Positions 1 to 5,871 of a stretch of DNA of 12,480 nucleotides are shown here, in pieces. Position 1 is the stretch's first letter, and every line of letters starts with the position of its first letter. The DNA lies in the NCBI GenBank assembly GCA_017629395.1, contig JAGBXH010000044.1, positions 1 through 12,480 of the forward strand, read 5' to 3'. A program made the position numbers and the translations under genes. Origin of the DNA: Clostridia bacterium (lineage in GTDB: Bacteria; Bacillota; Clostridia; Oscillospirales; CAG-272). The notes under the pieces were generated by a model. The model did no database searches, had not been told where the DNA came from, and saw only the letters and a program-made list of their open reading frames with translations.

Positions 1-130
1 CATCCGCGCCGCCGCGAATATTGGCATCAACCAGGTTTTCAAAGCAATCAAAATCGATCTTGCCGCCAAGGAATGGCGTGATCAGCGCGGTCGCGCTGCC
101 GCGAAATAGCGGAGAGGGAGAAGTGCTCAT
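1..130 (-). CDS. dapA: 4-hydroxy-tetrahydrodipicolinate synthase, N-terminal part (cut by window edge)
   Basis: Reading the minus strand from an ATG at 130 gives 43 codons that run off the left edge. The translation contains GSATALITPF followed by GGKIDFDCFENLVDANI and GGAD, which matches the start of DapA, the TIM-barrel aldolase that condenses pyruvate with aspartate semialdehyde in the lysine and diaminopimelate pathway. In the family the Schiff-base lysine and the GxTGE motif lie further in, outside the window, so catalysis cannot be checked. A GGAGG ribosome binding site (complement of 139-143) lies 8 bases before the ATG and fixes the start. It is transcribed divergently from queA. A related aldolase such as N-acetylneuraminate lyase is the main alternative, but the ALITPF pattern and the FENLV segment fit DapA best. 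Confidence 0.85.
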   Translation of the reverse strand, partial: MSTSPSPLFRGSATALITPFLGGKIDFDCFENLVDANIRGGAD

Positions 131-169
131 ATCTGTTGCCTCCGAAAGAGTGAAAATTTCAAAAAACGC

Positions 170-198
170 TTGAAAAATATACGCTTTTATAGTATACT
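170..198 (+). promoter_or_regulatory. Sigma-A promoter for the queA leader transcript
   Basis: TTGAAA (170-175) and TATACT (193-198) are separated by exactly 17 bases, a near-consensus housekeeping promoter. Transcription would start near 205 and give queA a leader of about 215 bases. The -10 lies in AGTATACT (191-198), a perfect palindrome, so the same bases also read TATACT toward dapA on the other strand. No good -35 was found for that direction. A TTTCAA/TTGAAA inverted repeat overlaps the -35 and could be an operator, but this is weak. Confidence 0.75.
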
Positions 199-210
199 GT
201 ATTATGTAGA

Positions 211-271
211 GGTGTGTCCGACAGGGCGCACCCGATACGACAGTATATGACAAAGTAATCGGAAGGACACA
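211..271 (+). promoter_or_regulatory. Switch-like hairpins in the queA leader, 5' part
   Basis: GGTGTGTCC (211-219) pairs over 9 bases, two of them G-U, with GGGCGCACC (224-232) around a GACA loop. The same 5' arm can instead pair with GGACACA (265-271), 7 perfect pairs that would enclose the next hairpin, CCGATAC (232-238) with GTAATCGG (255-262). The first hairpin and the long-range pairing exclude each other. It matches no riboswitch class I know; the preQ1 classes, which would be logical before queA, are not recognisable. Confidence 0.5.
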
Positions 272-272
272 T

Positions 273-319
273 AGCGTGAAAGTTTACGTCATATTTCTGT
301 TTGCTTAACTATTCACGCT
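273..319 (+). promoter_or_regulatory. Long stem-loop in the queA leader
   Basis: AGCGTGAA (273-280) pairs perfectly with TTCACGCT (312-319). After a bulged A at 311 the stem continues with AGTT (281-284) against AACT (307-310), giving 12 pairs around a loop of about 22 bases. The 5' arm GTGAAAGTTT (276-285) could alternatively pair with AAACTTCAC (321-329), the first arm of the next element, with one bulge. Confidence 0.5.
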
Positions 320-320
320 T

Positions 321-378
321 AAACTTCACCTAAAAATGGGTGAGCCCATTTTTGGAGCAAAGCTCCACGGTGAAGTTT
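321..378. repeat. Three-way-junction inverted repeat in the queA leader
   Basis: AAACTTCACC (321-330) and GGTGAAGTTT (369-378) form a perfect 10-bp outer stem. Inside are two further perfect hairpins: AAAAATGGG (332-340) with CCCATTTTT (345-353) around TGAG, and GGAGC (354-358) with GCTCC (362-366) around AAA. Nearly all of the 58 bases are paired. The A/T-flanked hairpin looks like a weak bidirectional terminator, so attenuation is one possible role; a small dispersed palindromic repeat that inserted in the leader is the other. Confidence 0.55.
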
Positions 379-392
379 GCAATACTATTTGA

Positions 393-413
393 GCCGCCAA
401 GGGCGGCAGGGAG
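393..413 (+). promoter_or_regulatory. GC hairpin abutting the queA ribosome binding site
   Basis: GCCGCC (393-398) pairs with GGCGGC (402-407) around AAG. The hairpin ends directly before AGGGAG (408-413), which stands 7 bases from the ATG at 421 and is the evident ribosome binding site of queA. The close fit suggests the hairpin may affect ribosome access. Confidence 0.5.
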
Positions 414-420
414 AATTATT

Positions 421-1497
421 ATGAGCGTCATTATCAATAAAAAAGCCCCCACCGACCTGCGCACCGCAGATTTTTACTACGATCTGCCCGAGCGACTGAT
501 CGCCCAGCACCCCGCAGAGGTGCGCGACGGCTCCAGACTCATGGTGCTGAATCGCGAAAAAGGCACGATTGAGCATAAGCATTTTTACGATATTATCGAC
601 TATCTGCGTCCCGAGGACGTGCTGGTCATCAACGATTCCAAGGTCATTCCCGCGCGCCTTTACGGGCACGTGGCGGGCAGGGACGAGGCAAACATTGAAC
701 TGCTTTTGCTCCGCCAGCGCGAGCTGGATACCTGGGAGTGCCTTGTCAAGCCCGGCAAGAGAGCCAAGATGGGCATGGAATTAGTCTTTGGCGAGGGCAT
801 GCTGACGGGTAAGGTGGTCGAGATTACCGAGGAGGGCAACCGTCTGATTGCATTTGATTTCGACCGCGAAAAGCACGCCAACATTTATGACGTGCTGCAC
901 CAGGTGGGCATTCTGCCCCTGCCGCCCTACATCACCGAAAAGCCCAAGGATCAAAGCAGATACCAGACCGTGTACGCACGCGAGGAGGGCTCGGCAGCCG
1001 CACCTACCGCAGGCTTGCATTTCACGCCCGAGCTGCTGCAAAGAATCCGCGAAAAGGGCGTTGCCATTGCCCCCGTCATGCTGCACGTCGGACTTGGTAC
1101 GTTCCGTCCCGTCAAGGCAGAACGACTTGACGAGCACGTCATGCACACAGAGTTTATTTCGGTCAGCCAAGAGAGCGCGGATCTGATCAATGAGCGTCGC
1201 GCCAAGGGCGGCAGAGTCATCTGTGTGGGCACGACCTCCTGCAGAACCCTGGAGAGCGTAGCACTGGAGGACGGCACCATTCCCGCCATTTCGGGTGACA
1301 CCGGCATTTTCATCTATCCCGGCTATCAATTCAAGGCAATGGACGCGCTGATCACCAATTTCCACCTGCCCGAAAGCACGCTGATCATGCTGGTCTCGGC
1401 GTTCTATAACAAGGACAAAGTCATGGAAGCGTATGAAACCGCCGTCAAGGAAGAGTATCGTTTCTTCTCGTTCGGCGACGCGATGTTTATAGAATAA
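421..1497 (+). CDS. queA: S-adenosylmethionine:tRNA ribosyltransferase-isomerase
   Basis: QueA transfers and isomerises the ribosyl part of S-adenosylmethionine onto preQ1 already built into tRNA, giving epoxyqueuosine at the wobble position of GUN-anticodon tRNAs in the cytoplasm. The 358-residue product has the usual family length. Typical blocks are visible in order: FYYDLPERLIAQHP (18-31), LVINDSKVIPARL (68-80), EGSAAAPTAGLHFT (189-202), LHVGLGTFRPV (221-231), VGTTSCRTLES (269-279) and ALITNFHLPESTLIMLVSAF (309-328). The ATG at 421 is chosen because AGGGAG precedes it and the product starts as the family does; the frame is open to a GTG at 340, but those residues look nothing like QueA and come from the leader hairpins. 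It has its own promoter at 170-198 and is followed within 12 bases by a palindromic repeat. No tgt or preQ1 synthesis gene is beside it. Confidence 0.97.
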   Translation: MSVIINKKAPTDLRTADFYYDLPERLIAQHPAEVRDGSRLMVLNREKGTIEHKHFYDIIDYLRPEDVLVINDSKVIPARLYGHVAGRDEANIELLLLRQRELDTWECLVKPGKRAKMGMELVFGEGMLTGKVVEITEEGNRLIAFDFDREKHANIYDVLHQVGILPLPPYITEKPKDQSRYQTVYAREEGSAAAPTAGLHFTPELLQRIREKGVAIAPVMLHVGLGTFRPVKAERLDEHVMHTEFISVSQESADLINERRAKGGRVICVGTTSCRTLESVALEDGTIPAISGDTGIFIYPGYQFKAMDALITNFHLPESTLIMLVSAFYNKDKVMEAYETAVKEEYRFFSFGDAMFIE

Positions 1498-1628
1498 GCA
1501 ACAAATCATTTGTAGGGGAGGATATCATCCTCCCGCCCGAAAAGGATTTATGAACGTGATATTCAAACACGATCTGTCCTCATCGCGTGCGGGAGGATGA
1601 TATCCTCCCCTACAAGTTGTGATGTTGC
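1498..1628. repeat. MITE-like palindromic repeat with 27-bp terminal inverted repeats
   Basis: Positions 1510-1536 and 1589-1615 are perfect inverted copies of 27 bases (start TTGTAGGGG, end CCTCCCGC on the left arm). Each arm is also internally palindromic: GGGAGGAT and ATCCTCCC flank ATC. The 52-base core (1537-1588) has no coding sign. An additional outer match GCAACA (1498-1503) with TGTTGC (1623-1628) begins right after the queA stop. No clear target-site duplication is visible. The compact palindrome with no transposase is typical of MITE- or REP-like dispersed repeats; I recall repeats with GTAGGGG ends from gut Clostridia, but cannot check that here. In RNA it would make a very stable hairpin and may end or stabilise the queA transcript. 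Confidence 0.8.
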
Positions 1629-1649
1629 TCTCGACAATTTGTGTATAAT

Positions 1650-1710
1650 ATGCGCATAAGTCATACGATTTCGTGAATTGATGCGCATAAATTGTTGACA
1701 AACTGCGCAT
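1650..1710. promoter_or_regulatory. TGCGCAT repeat operator before the antitoxin gene
   Basis: Three copies share TGCGCAT: the palindrome ATGCGCAT at 1650-1657 and 1681-1688, and CTGCGCAT at 1703-1710, the last inside the -35/-10 spacer of the promoter. Centre spacings are 31 and 22 bases, close to three and two helix turns, so all face the same side. A separate palindrome ACGATTTCGT (1665-1674) sits between copies one and two. RelB/DinJ ribbon-helix-helix antitoxins are known to repress their own promoters by binding short palindromes, so these are the likely sites. Confidence 0.65.
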
Positions 1711-1723
1711 GATATGCTATACT
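1695..1723 (+). promoter_or_regulatory. Strong sigma-A promoter of the antitoxin-MBL-miaA unit
   Basis: TTGACA (1695-1700, full consensus) and TATACT (1718-1723) are 17 bases apart, and TGC directly before the -10 adds an extended -10. Transcription would start near 1730, leaving a leader of about 30 bases. A TGCGCAT repeat lies in the spacer, where a bound repressor would block polymerase. Confidence 0.85.
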
Positions 1724-1761
1724 GTTATTGAAAAGATATACTGATTGAAAGGAGTAACAAT

Positions 1762-2028
1762 ATGGCTAAAGTATCTACGAACATCAGCATTGACGCCGAA
1801 ACCAAGGCGCAGGCGCAGGCTATGTTAGCTGATTTGGGTATGGATTTGTCAACTGCGGTCAATATTTTCTTGAAACAAATGGTATACGAAGGAGGCATTC
1901 CGTTTTACATTACGCGTCGTACTCCTAATTTGGTCACGCTTGCTGCCATAGAGGCTGCGGAAAAGGGCGAGGGCATTCATGGCTCTTTTGATAGCGTGGA
2001 TGCAATGGTGAATACTTTGAACGAATAA
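1762..2028 (+). CDS. RelB/DinJ family antitoxin, apparently orphan
   Basis: An 88-residue protein of the RelB/DinJ type. Residues 3-45 have the ribbon-helix-helix layout: a beta strand VSTNISID, helix ETKAQAQAMLADLGMD, then LSTAVNIFLKQMV, as in antitoxins that dimerise and bind DNA. The tail contains IPFYITRR and ends FDSVDAMVNTLNE, like the toxin-wrapping C-terminus of DinJ relatives. Family members neutralise RelE/YafQ-type mRNA interferases and repress their own operon. AAAGGAG (1748-1754) 7 bases upstream supports the start. Oddly, no toxin follows: the next gene starts 18 bases later and is an MBL-fold hydrolase. It may work as a lone regulator, guard against a toxin elsewhere, or be left over from a broken pair. 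The family call is firm; the partner is unknown. Confidence 0.88.
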   Translation: MAKVSTNISIDAETKAQAQAMLADLGMDLSTAVNIFLKQMVYEGGIPFYITRRTPNLVTLAAIEAAEKGEGIHGSFDSVDAMVNTLNE

Positions 2029-2046
2029 AATAATAGGAGAAAGAAC

Positions 2047-2865
2047 ATGAAAAACACAGTACACATGCTCAAATCGATCACGAATATTCAGATGATGAGC
2101 TTCGTCATCACCACCGAGGACGACAAGGTGATCGTCATTGACGGCGGCTGGCCGCAGGATATGCCCTACCTTGTGGAATACCTGCAGGGCTTGACCGGTT
2201 TGGAAAAGCCTTGCGTGCACGCGTGGATTCTGACCCACCCCCACAACGACCACATCCGCGGCTTTATCGAGCTGATGGAGGGCAATCCCGATGCCCTGGA
2301 CGTTGAGAAGATTTACTATAATTTCCCCTCTGCGCAGTTTATCGCACGCGAGGACTTGGACACGGGAGCTGCCGAGATGTACCGCATTCTGCCCCTGATC
2401 GCGCACAAGTGCTGCATCGTATCGGGCGGTGACGAGCTGGACGTGGGCGCGGCGCACTTTGAGTTCTACTACTCGCACGACAGCGAGTTCAACCACAACG
2501 TGTGTAACAACTCTTCGCTCATCTTCCGCATGACGCTGGGTGGCAAGACGGTGCTGTTCACGGGCGACGCAGGTGTGGAATCCGGCAAAAAGGTACTGCG
2601 CATGTATGGCGGCACGGGCAAACTCAAGGCGGACTACGTGCAGATGGCGCACCACGGACAGAACGGCTGTGACCGCGATTTCTACGAGGAGGTTGCTCCC
2701 AAGGGTGCTTTCTGGTGTGCGCCCGATTGGCTGTGGAACAATGACGCGGGCAAGGGCTACAACACCCATATTTTCAAAACCATTGAAGTGCGCGGCTGGA
2801 TGGAGGAGATCGGCGTGACCGAGAACTACGTTATCATGAACGGCACGCAGGTCGTAGAGCTGTGA
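2047..2865 (+). CDS. MBL-fold metallo-hydrolase, ComEC/Rec2-type domain
   Basis: A 272-residue protein with a metallo-beta-lactamase fold. THPHNDH supplies metal ligands H64, H66, D68 and H69. VLFTGDAG supplies D174, and MAHHGQNG (200-207) supplies H202/H203. The NNSSLIFRM segment just before GKTVLFTGD resembles the hydrolase domain of ComEC/Rec2 proteins. There is no signal peptide or membrane segment, so it should be cytoplasmic and is not itself a DNA-uptake channel. The substrate cannot be read from sequence; phosphodiester or nucleotide hydrolysis is plausible from the ComEC-like subfamily. AGGAGA (2035-2040) supports the ATG. It lies 18 bases after the antitoxin gene, under the same promoter, and its stop overlaps the miaA start. 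MBL fold is sure, function is open. Confidence 0.85.
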   Translation: MKNTVHMLKSITNIQMMSFVITTEDDKVIVIDGGWPQDMPYLVEYLQGLTGLEKPCVHAWILTHPHNDHIRGFIELMEGNPDALDVEKIYYNFPSAQFIAREDLDTGAAEMYRILPLIAHKCCIVSGGDELDVGAAHFEFYYSHDSEFNHNVCNNSSLIFRMTLGGKTVLFTGDAGVESGKKVLRMYGGTGKLKADYVQMAHHGQNGCDRDFYEEVAPKGAFWCAPDWLWNNDAGKGYNTHIFKTIEVRGWMEEIGVTENYVIMNGTQVVEL

Positions 2866-3833
2866 GCACAGACGTAAAAATTCCGCGCGCTGTTGCCATT
2901 GTCGGCAGTACCGCGAGCGGTAAAAGTGCGCTTGCCATGGAGATATGCAAGCGTCATGGCGGCGAGCTGGTCAGCATGGACTCCATGCAGATCTATCGCG
3001 GCATGGACGTAGGCACGGCAAAGCCGACCGAGATCGAGCGTGCGCAGGTCCGTCATCATATGATCGACGTGGTCGAGCCGACCGAGAACTATTCCTGCGG
3101 TGCGTACGTGGAGGCTGCAACAAAGGTGATCCGTGAGGTCGAGAGCCGCGGCAAGCTGCCCGTGCTGTGCGGCGGTACGGGGCTGTATTTAGACGGTCTT
3201 TTGCGCGGCGGCTTTGGCGAGAATTATGCCGATCCTGCCTTGCGCGCGCAGCTGGAGGATTTTGCCGATGCGCAAGGTGCGAATGCGCTGCATGCGCGGC
3301 TTGCCGAGCTTGATCCCGAAAGTGCGGCGGCGATCCATCCTAATAACGTCAAGCGCGTGGTGCGTGCGATTGAGATCTGCACGCTCAGCGGCAAGACCAA
3401 AACCGAGCTGGATAAGCTTTCAAGAGAGGCTGACCCGCAGGTGGATGCGCTGGTGATCGGCATCCGCTACAACAATCGCGAGGCGCTGTACGACCGTATA
3501 GGCCGCCGCGTGGAGCTCATGCTCCGGGATGGCTTGGTACAAGAAACCGAACGCCTTTGGAAGGCGGGCGTATTCGAGGTCAATGCCACAGCTGCGGGGG
3601 CGATCGGCTATAAGGAGATTTTGCCGTACCTGCAGGGGCATGTATCTTTGGAGCAGGCGGCAGAGGATCTCAAAACCGCCACGCGCCGCTATGCAAAGCG
3701 GCAGATGACCTGGTTCTATGCCAAGCCTTGGGTGACCTGGATCGATGCGGATACGGGCAGCGGCATGCGCAGTTTTGAAGAGATTGTAAATATTTGCGAA
3801 AACACGTGCAAAGACAAGGGATTTCTGCTATAA
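2862..3833 (+). CDS. miaA: tRNA dimethylallyltransferase
   Basis: MiaA attaches a dimethylallyl group to A37 of tRNAs that read UNN codons, the first step toward ms2i6A, in the cytoplasm. The 323-residue product has the family length. Visible motifs are the P-loop GSTASGKS (15-22), VSMDSMQIYRGMDVGTAKP (37-55) with the conserved Asp40, HHMIDVVEPTENYS (65-78), GGTGLYLDGLL (104-114) and KRVVRAIEI. The GTG start at 2862 overlaps the stop of the MBL gene as GTGA, and no strong ribosome binding site is seen, so translation is probably coupled. In-frame alternatives further down would cut the P-loop. In Bacillus miaA pairs with hfq near mutL; here it is joined to an antitoxin/MBL unit instead, so the upstream pair looks like a later arrival. 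Confidence 0.96.
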   Translation: MSTDVKIPRAVAIVGSTASGKSALAMEICKRHGGELVSMDSMQIYRGMDVGTAKPTEIERAQVRHHMIDVVEPTENYSCGAYVEAATKVIREVESRGKLPVLCGGTGLYLDGLLRGGFGENYADPALRAQLEDFADAQGANALHARLAELDPESAAAIHPNNVKRVVRAIEICTLSGKTKTELDKLSREADPQVDALVIGIRYNNREALYDRIGRRVELMLRDGLVQETERLWKAGVFEVNATAAGAIGYKEILPYLQGHVSLEQAAEDLKTATRRYAKRQMTWFYAKPWVTWIDADTGSGMRSFEEIVNICENTCKDKGFLL

Positions 3834-3834
3834 T
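3806..3834 (+). promoter_or_regulatory. Possible extended -10 promoter overlapping the miaA stop
   Basis: TGCTATAAT (3826-3834) is a perfect -10 with an extended -10 TG and includes the miaA stop codon. At 17 bases the -35 position reads GTGCAA (3806-3811), a poor match, which an extended -10 can offset. It would supply transcription to the HlyD-like gene and the cluster downstream. Confidence 0.5.
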
Positions 3835-3879
3835 AATAGGATAGTATGTTGCGGTAAAATCTGCGGGAAGGAGTAGCGT

Positions 3880-5142
3880 ATGGATAGAGCAAAGGCAAGA
3901 AGCATCGCTGCGCGGTGCGCGGTCGTACTGGTTGCGATCGGTATGCTGGTGTACGTTGTGCACTATGCGCTGGGGCAGTTCAGTACCACGCTGACCACGC
4001 TTCCTACCCAGGAGATCACCGATTACACCTTGCTTGGTGCCGAGGCCTATCTGTTCCGTGACGAACAGATCGTGTCGGGCGAGAGCAACGCTCCGGTGAT
4101 TTACGAATATCGCGACGGCGCACGTGTGCCCAAGGATGCTGCATACGCAATCAGCTATGCCAAGCCGGGCGCTGATGCAGGGGAGGCTGCTGCTTTGCAG
4201 GCACAGCTTGACGCTATTGCCGAGCAGATCGCGCTGCTTGAGGACAGTAAGCGCGCAGGCTCGTTGATCACCTCTCTGACTCAAAGTCAGATCGCTGCCA
4301 CGCAAAGCTATTGCCGCGTGCTGGAGGCGCTTGCTTCGGGCGGGTACCTCAATGCAGGATCGGAGAGTAAAACGCTGCTTTCGCACCTCAGCACCTACAG
4401 CATGCTCATGGACGCGGATAAAACGGATGCCATGATCTCGCAGCTCAAGGGGCAAAGGCAGGCGCTGCTGGATGGCTGGGGCGGTGTTGCCAAGGCGTAC
4501 GTCAGCACGCACGGCACCAATTTCGTGCACAAATGCGACGGATACGAAGGAGTGTTCGATTACGGTCGTGTAATGGATATGACTGCGGATGAGTTTTACG
4601 CCATGACCGAGGCTGCACCCGTATCGACGGCGGGCACGGTGGGTAAAATGATCAACAGTCACACCTGGTATGCTGCTATTCCCATGGACGAGGACAGCGC
4701 GGTGCGCTTTGAAGTGGGCAGAGCTTACACCTTTACCTTTATTGATAACGATGATATCGAGCTTCCCTTAACGCTTGTGCGCAAGCTACCCGGGCAGGGA
4801 AAGCAGGATGGTGTGCTGGTCTTTTCCTGTGACCGTACACCGCAGGACTTTGACTTCTTGCGCACCCAGCGCGTGCGCAGCGTGGTCGAAGAGATCACGG
4901 GCTATCGCGTGCCCGTGGAGGCGTTGCGAGAGTATGACGGAGAGCGGGGTGTATTTATCCTGGCAGACAGCTCGGTAGAGTTCCGTCGCGTGACTGTTGT
5001 GCGAGAGGGAACGGGCTATTATATCGTGCAGACTGCCGAGCAGGATGCGGCAGGCGGCTGGGGCAAGGCGAAATACCTGCAGTACGGCGACCTGATCATC
5101 ACGGCGGGCAGAGATCTGTACGTCGGGAAAATGTACGGGTAA
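3880..5142 (+). CDS. Membrane-anchored HlyD-like protein of the ylm cluster
   Basis: A 420-residue protein with one N-terminal membrane helix (about 11-31, ARCAVVLVAIGMLVYVVHYA) after a short basic cytoplasmic end, so most of it should be outside the cell. APVIYEYRDGARVPKDAAYA (about 70-89) resembles the split lipoyl/barrel-sandwich segment of HlyD-type adaptors. Residues about 105-130, AALQAQLDAIAEQIALLEDS, look helical or coiled. The C-terminal third is beta-rich and ends LQYGDLIITAGRDLYVGKMYG, as in HlyD relatives. Family adaptors normally link an ABC exporter to the envelope, yet no transporter gene lies nearby. My recollection is that HlyD-like genes are frequent beside yggS-sepF in Clostridia, which suggests an envelope or division role. 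AAGGAG (3868-3873) supports the start. The stop overlaps the ribosome binding site of yggS. The fold call is moderate and the function unproven. Confidence 0.65.
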   Translation: MDRAKARSIAARCAVVLVAIGMLVYVVHYALGQFSTTLTTLPTQEITDYTLLGAEAYLFRDEQIVSGESNAPVIYEYRDGARVPKDAAYAISYAKPGADAGEAAALQAQLDAIAEQIALLEDSKRAGSLITSLTQSQIAATQSYCRVLEALASGGYLNAGSESKTLLSHLSTYSMLMDADKTDAMISQLKGQRQALLDGWGGVAKAYVSTHGTNFVHKCDGYEGVFDYGRVMDMTADEFYAMTEAAPVSTAGTVGKMINSHTWYAAIPMDEDSAVRFEVGRAYTFTFIDNDDIELPLTLVRKLPGQGKQDGVLVFSCDRTPQDFDFLRTQRVRSVVEEITGYRVPVEALREYDGERGVFILADSSVEFRRVTVVREGTGYYIVQTAEQDAAGGWGKAKYLQYGDLIITAGRDLYVGKMYG

Positions 5143-5151
5143 GGAACTATG

Positions 5152-5838
5152 ATGGATAAGTTGAAAACAAACGTGGAAGCGGTGCAAAGGGGCATACGCG
5201 AGGCGGCAGAGAGTGCGGGACGCGACCCTGCCGAGATCACGCTGCTGGCGGCTACCAAGTATGCAAGTGCCGAGCAGATCAATGCGCTGCCCGCGCTGGG
5301 CGTGCACGATATCGGTGAAAACCGCGTGCAGGCACTCCTGGAAAAATGGGAGGCGCTGGATAAGGAAAATCTGCGCGTGCACTTTATCGGCTCGCTGCAG
5401 AAAAATAAGGTCAAATACATTGCGGACAAGGTGTGCATGATACACTCGCTGGACAGCGTGGAGCTTGCACGCGAGATCGACAAGCAATGCAAAAAGCACG
5501 GCAAGGTCATGGACGTGTTGGTCGAGATCAATTGCGCGTGCGAGCAAAGCAAGGGCGGTGTTGCTCCCGAGCACGCAGAGGCACTGTGTCAGGCTCTTGC
5601 TGAGCTTGAGCACGTCAGGCTGCGCGGATTTATGACAATGGCACCCAAATGTCCCGAAAAAACGCAATATTACAAATATTTTAGCGAAACTTTCGCCCTT
5701 TGTCTTGACATTTGGACAAAAAAACTTCATAATATAGATATGCCCATGATCATGTCTATGGGTATGTCCAACAGCTACGACGTCGGAATCGCCTGCGGAT
5801 CTACGCTGGTGCGCGTCGGCAGCAGCTTGTTTTGTTAA
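5152..5838 (+). CDS. yggS: PLP homeostasis protein, YggS/YlmE family
   Basis: The YggS/PROSC family binds pyridoxal phosphate in the cytoplasm and affects vitamin B6 and amino acid balance without known enzyme activity; the Bacillus member is ylmE. The 228 residues form the expected alanine-racemase-like barrel. Seen are LLAATKYAS with the cofactor Lys36, GENRVQ (55-60), HFIGSLQKNKVKYI (77-90), VLVEINCACEQSKGG, LRGFMTMAP and the phosphate-binding end MGMSNSYDVGIACGSTLVRV. Two ATGs stand side by side at 5149 and 5152; AAGGA (5141-5145) overlaps the previous stop and is 6 bases from the second but 3 from the first, so I chose 5152. Its 3' third from about 5660 to 5740 is unusually AT-rich and houses a promoter for sepF. 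Confidence 0.94.
   Translation: MDKLKTNVEAVQRGIREAAESAGRDPAEITLLAATKYASAEQINALPALGVHDIGENRVQALLEKWEALDKENLRVHFIGSLQKNKVKYIADKVCMIHSLDSVELAREIDKQCKKHGKVMDVLVEINCACEQSKGGVAPEHAEALCQALAELEHVRLRGFMTMAPKCPEKTQYYKYFSETFALCLDIWTKKLHNIDMPMIMSMGMSNSYDVGIACGSTLVRVGSSLFC
5705..5733 (+). promoter_or_regulatory. Internal promoter in yggS, upstream of sepF
   Basis: TTGACA (5705-5710, full consensus) and CATAAT (5728-5733, five of six) are separated by 17 bases inside the yggS coding region. Just before the -35 is the palindrome GCGAAACTTTCGC (5684-5696), a possible operator. Transcription would start near 5740 and give sepF a leader of about 130 bases. Confidence 0.7.
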
Positions 5839-5871
5839 AAAATATGAGAATATATATTCAGGAGGAAGAAC

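Noticed and set aside
340..420. N-terminal extension of QueA from a GTG at 340
   Set aside because: The GTG lies in a leader hairpin, has no ribosome binding site, and the added residues do not resemble QueA, while the ATG at 421 has a good one.
205..420. preQ1 riboswitch before queA
   Set aside because: No compact preQ1-I pseudoknot (short hairpin followed by an A-rich tail) or preQ1-II/III layout could be found in the leader.
1644..1649. TATAAT as a second antitoxin promoter
   Set aside because: A perfect -10 hexamer, but no -35 at 16-18 bases and no extended TG; the promoter at 1695-1723 is far better.
2029..2046. Remnant of a RelE/YafQ toxin after the antitoxin
   Set aside because: Only 18 bases lie between the genes and they hold just the next ribosome binding site.
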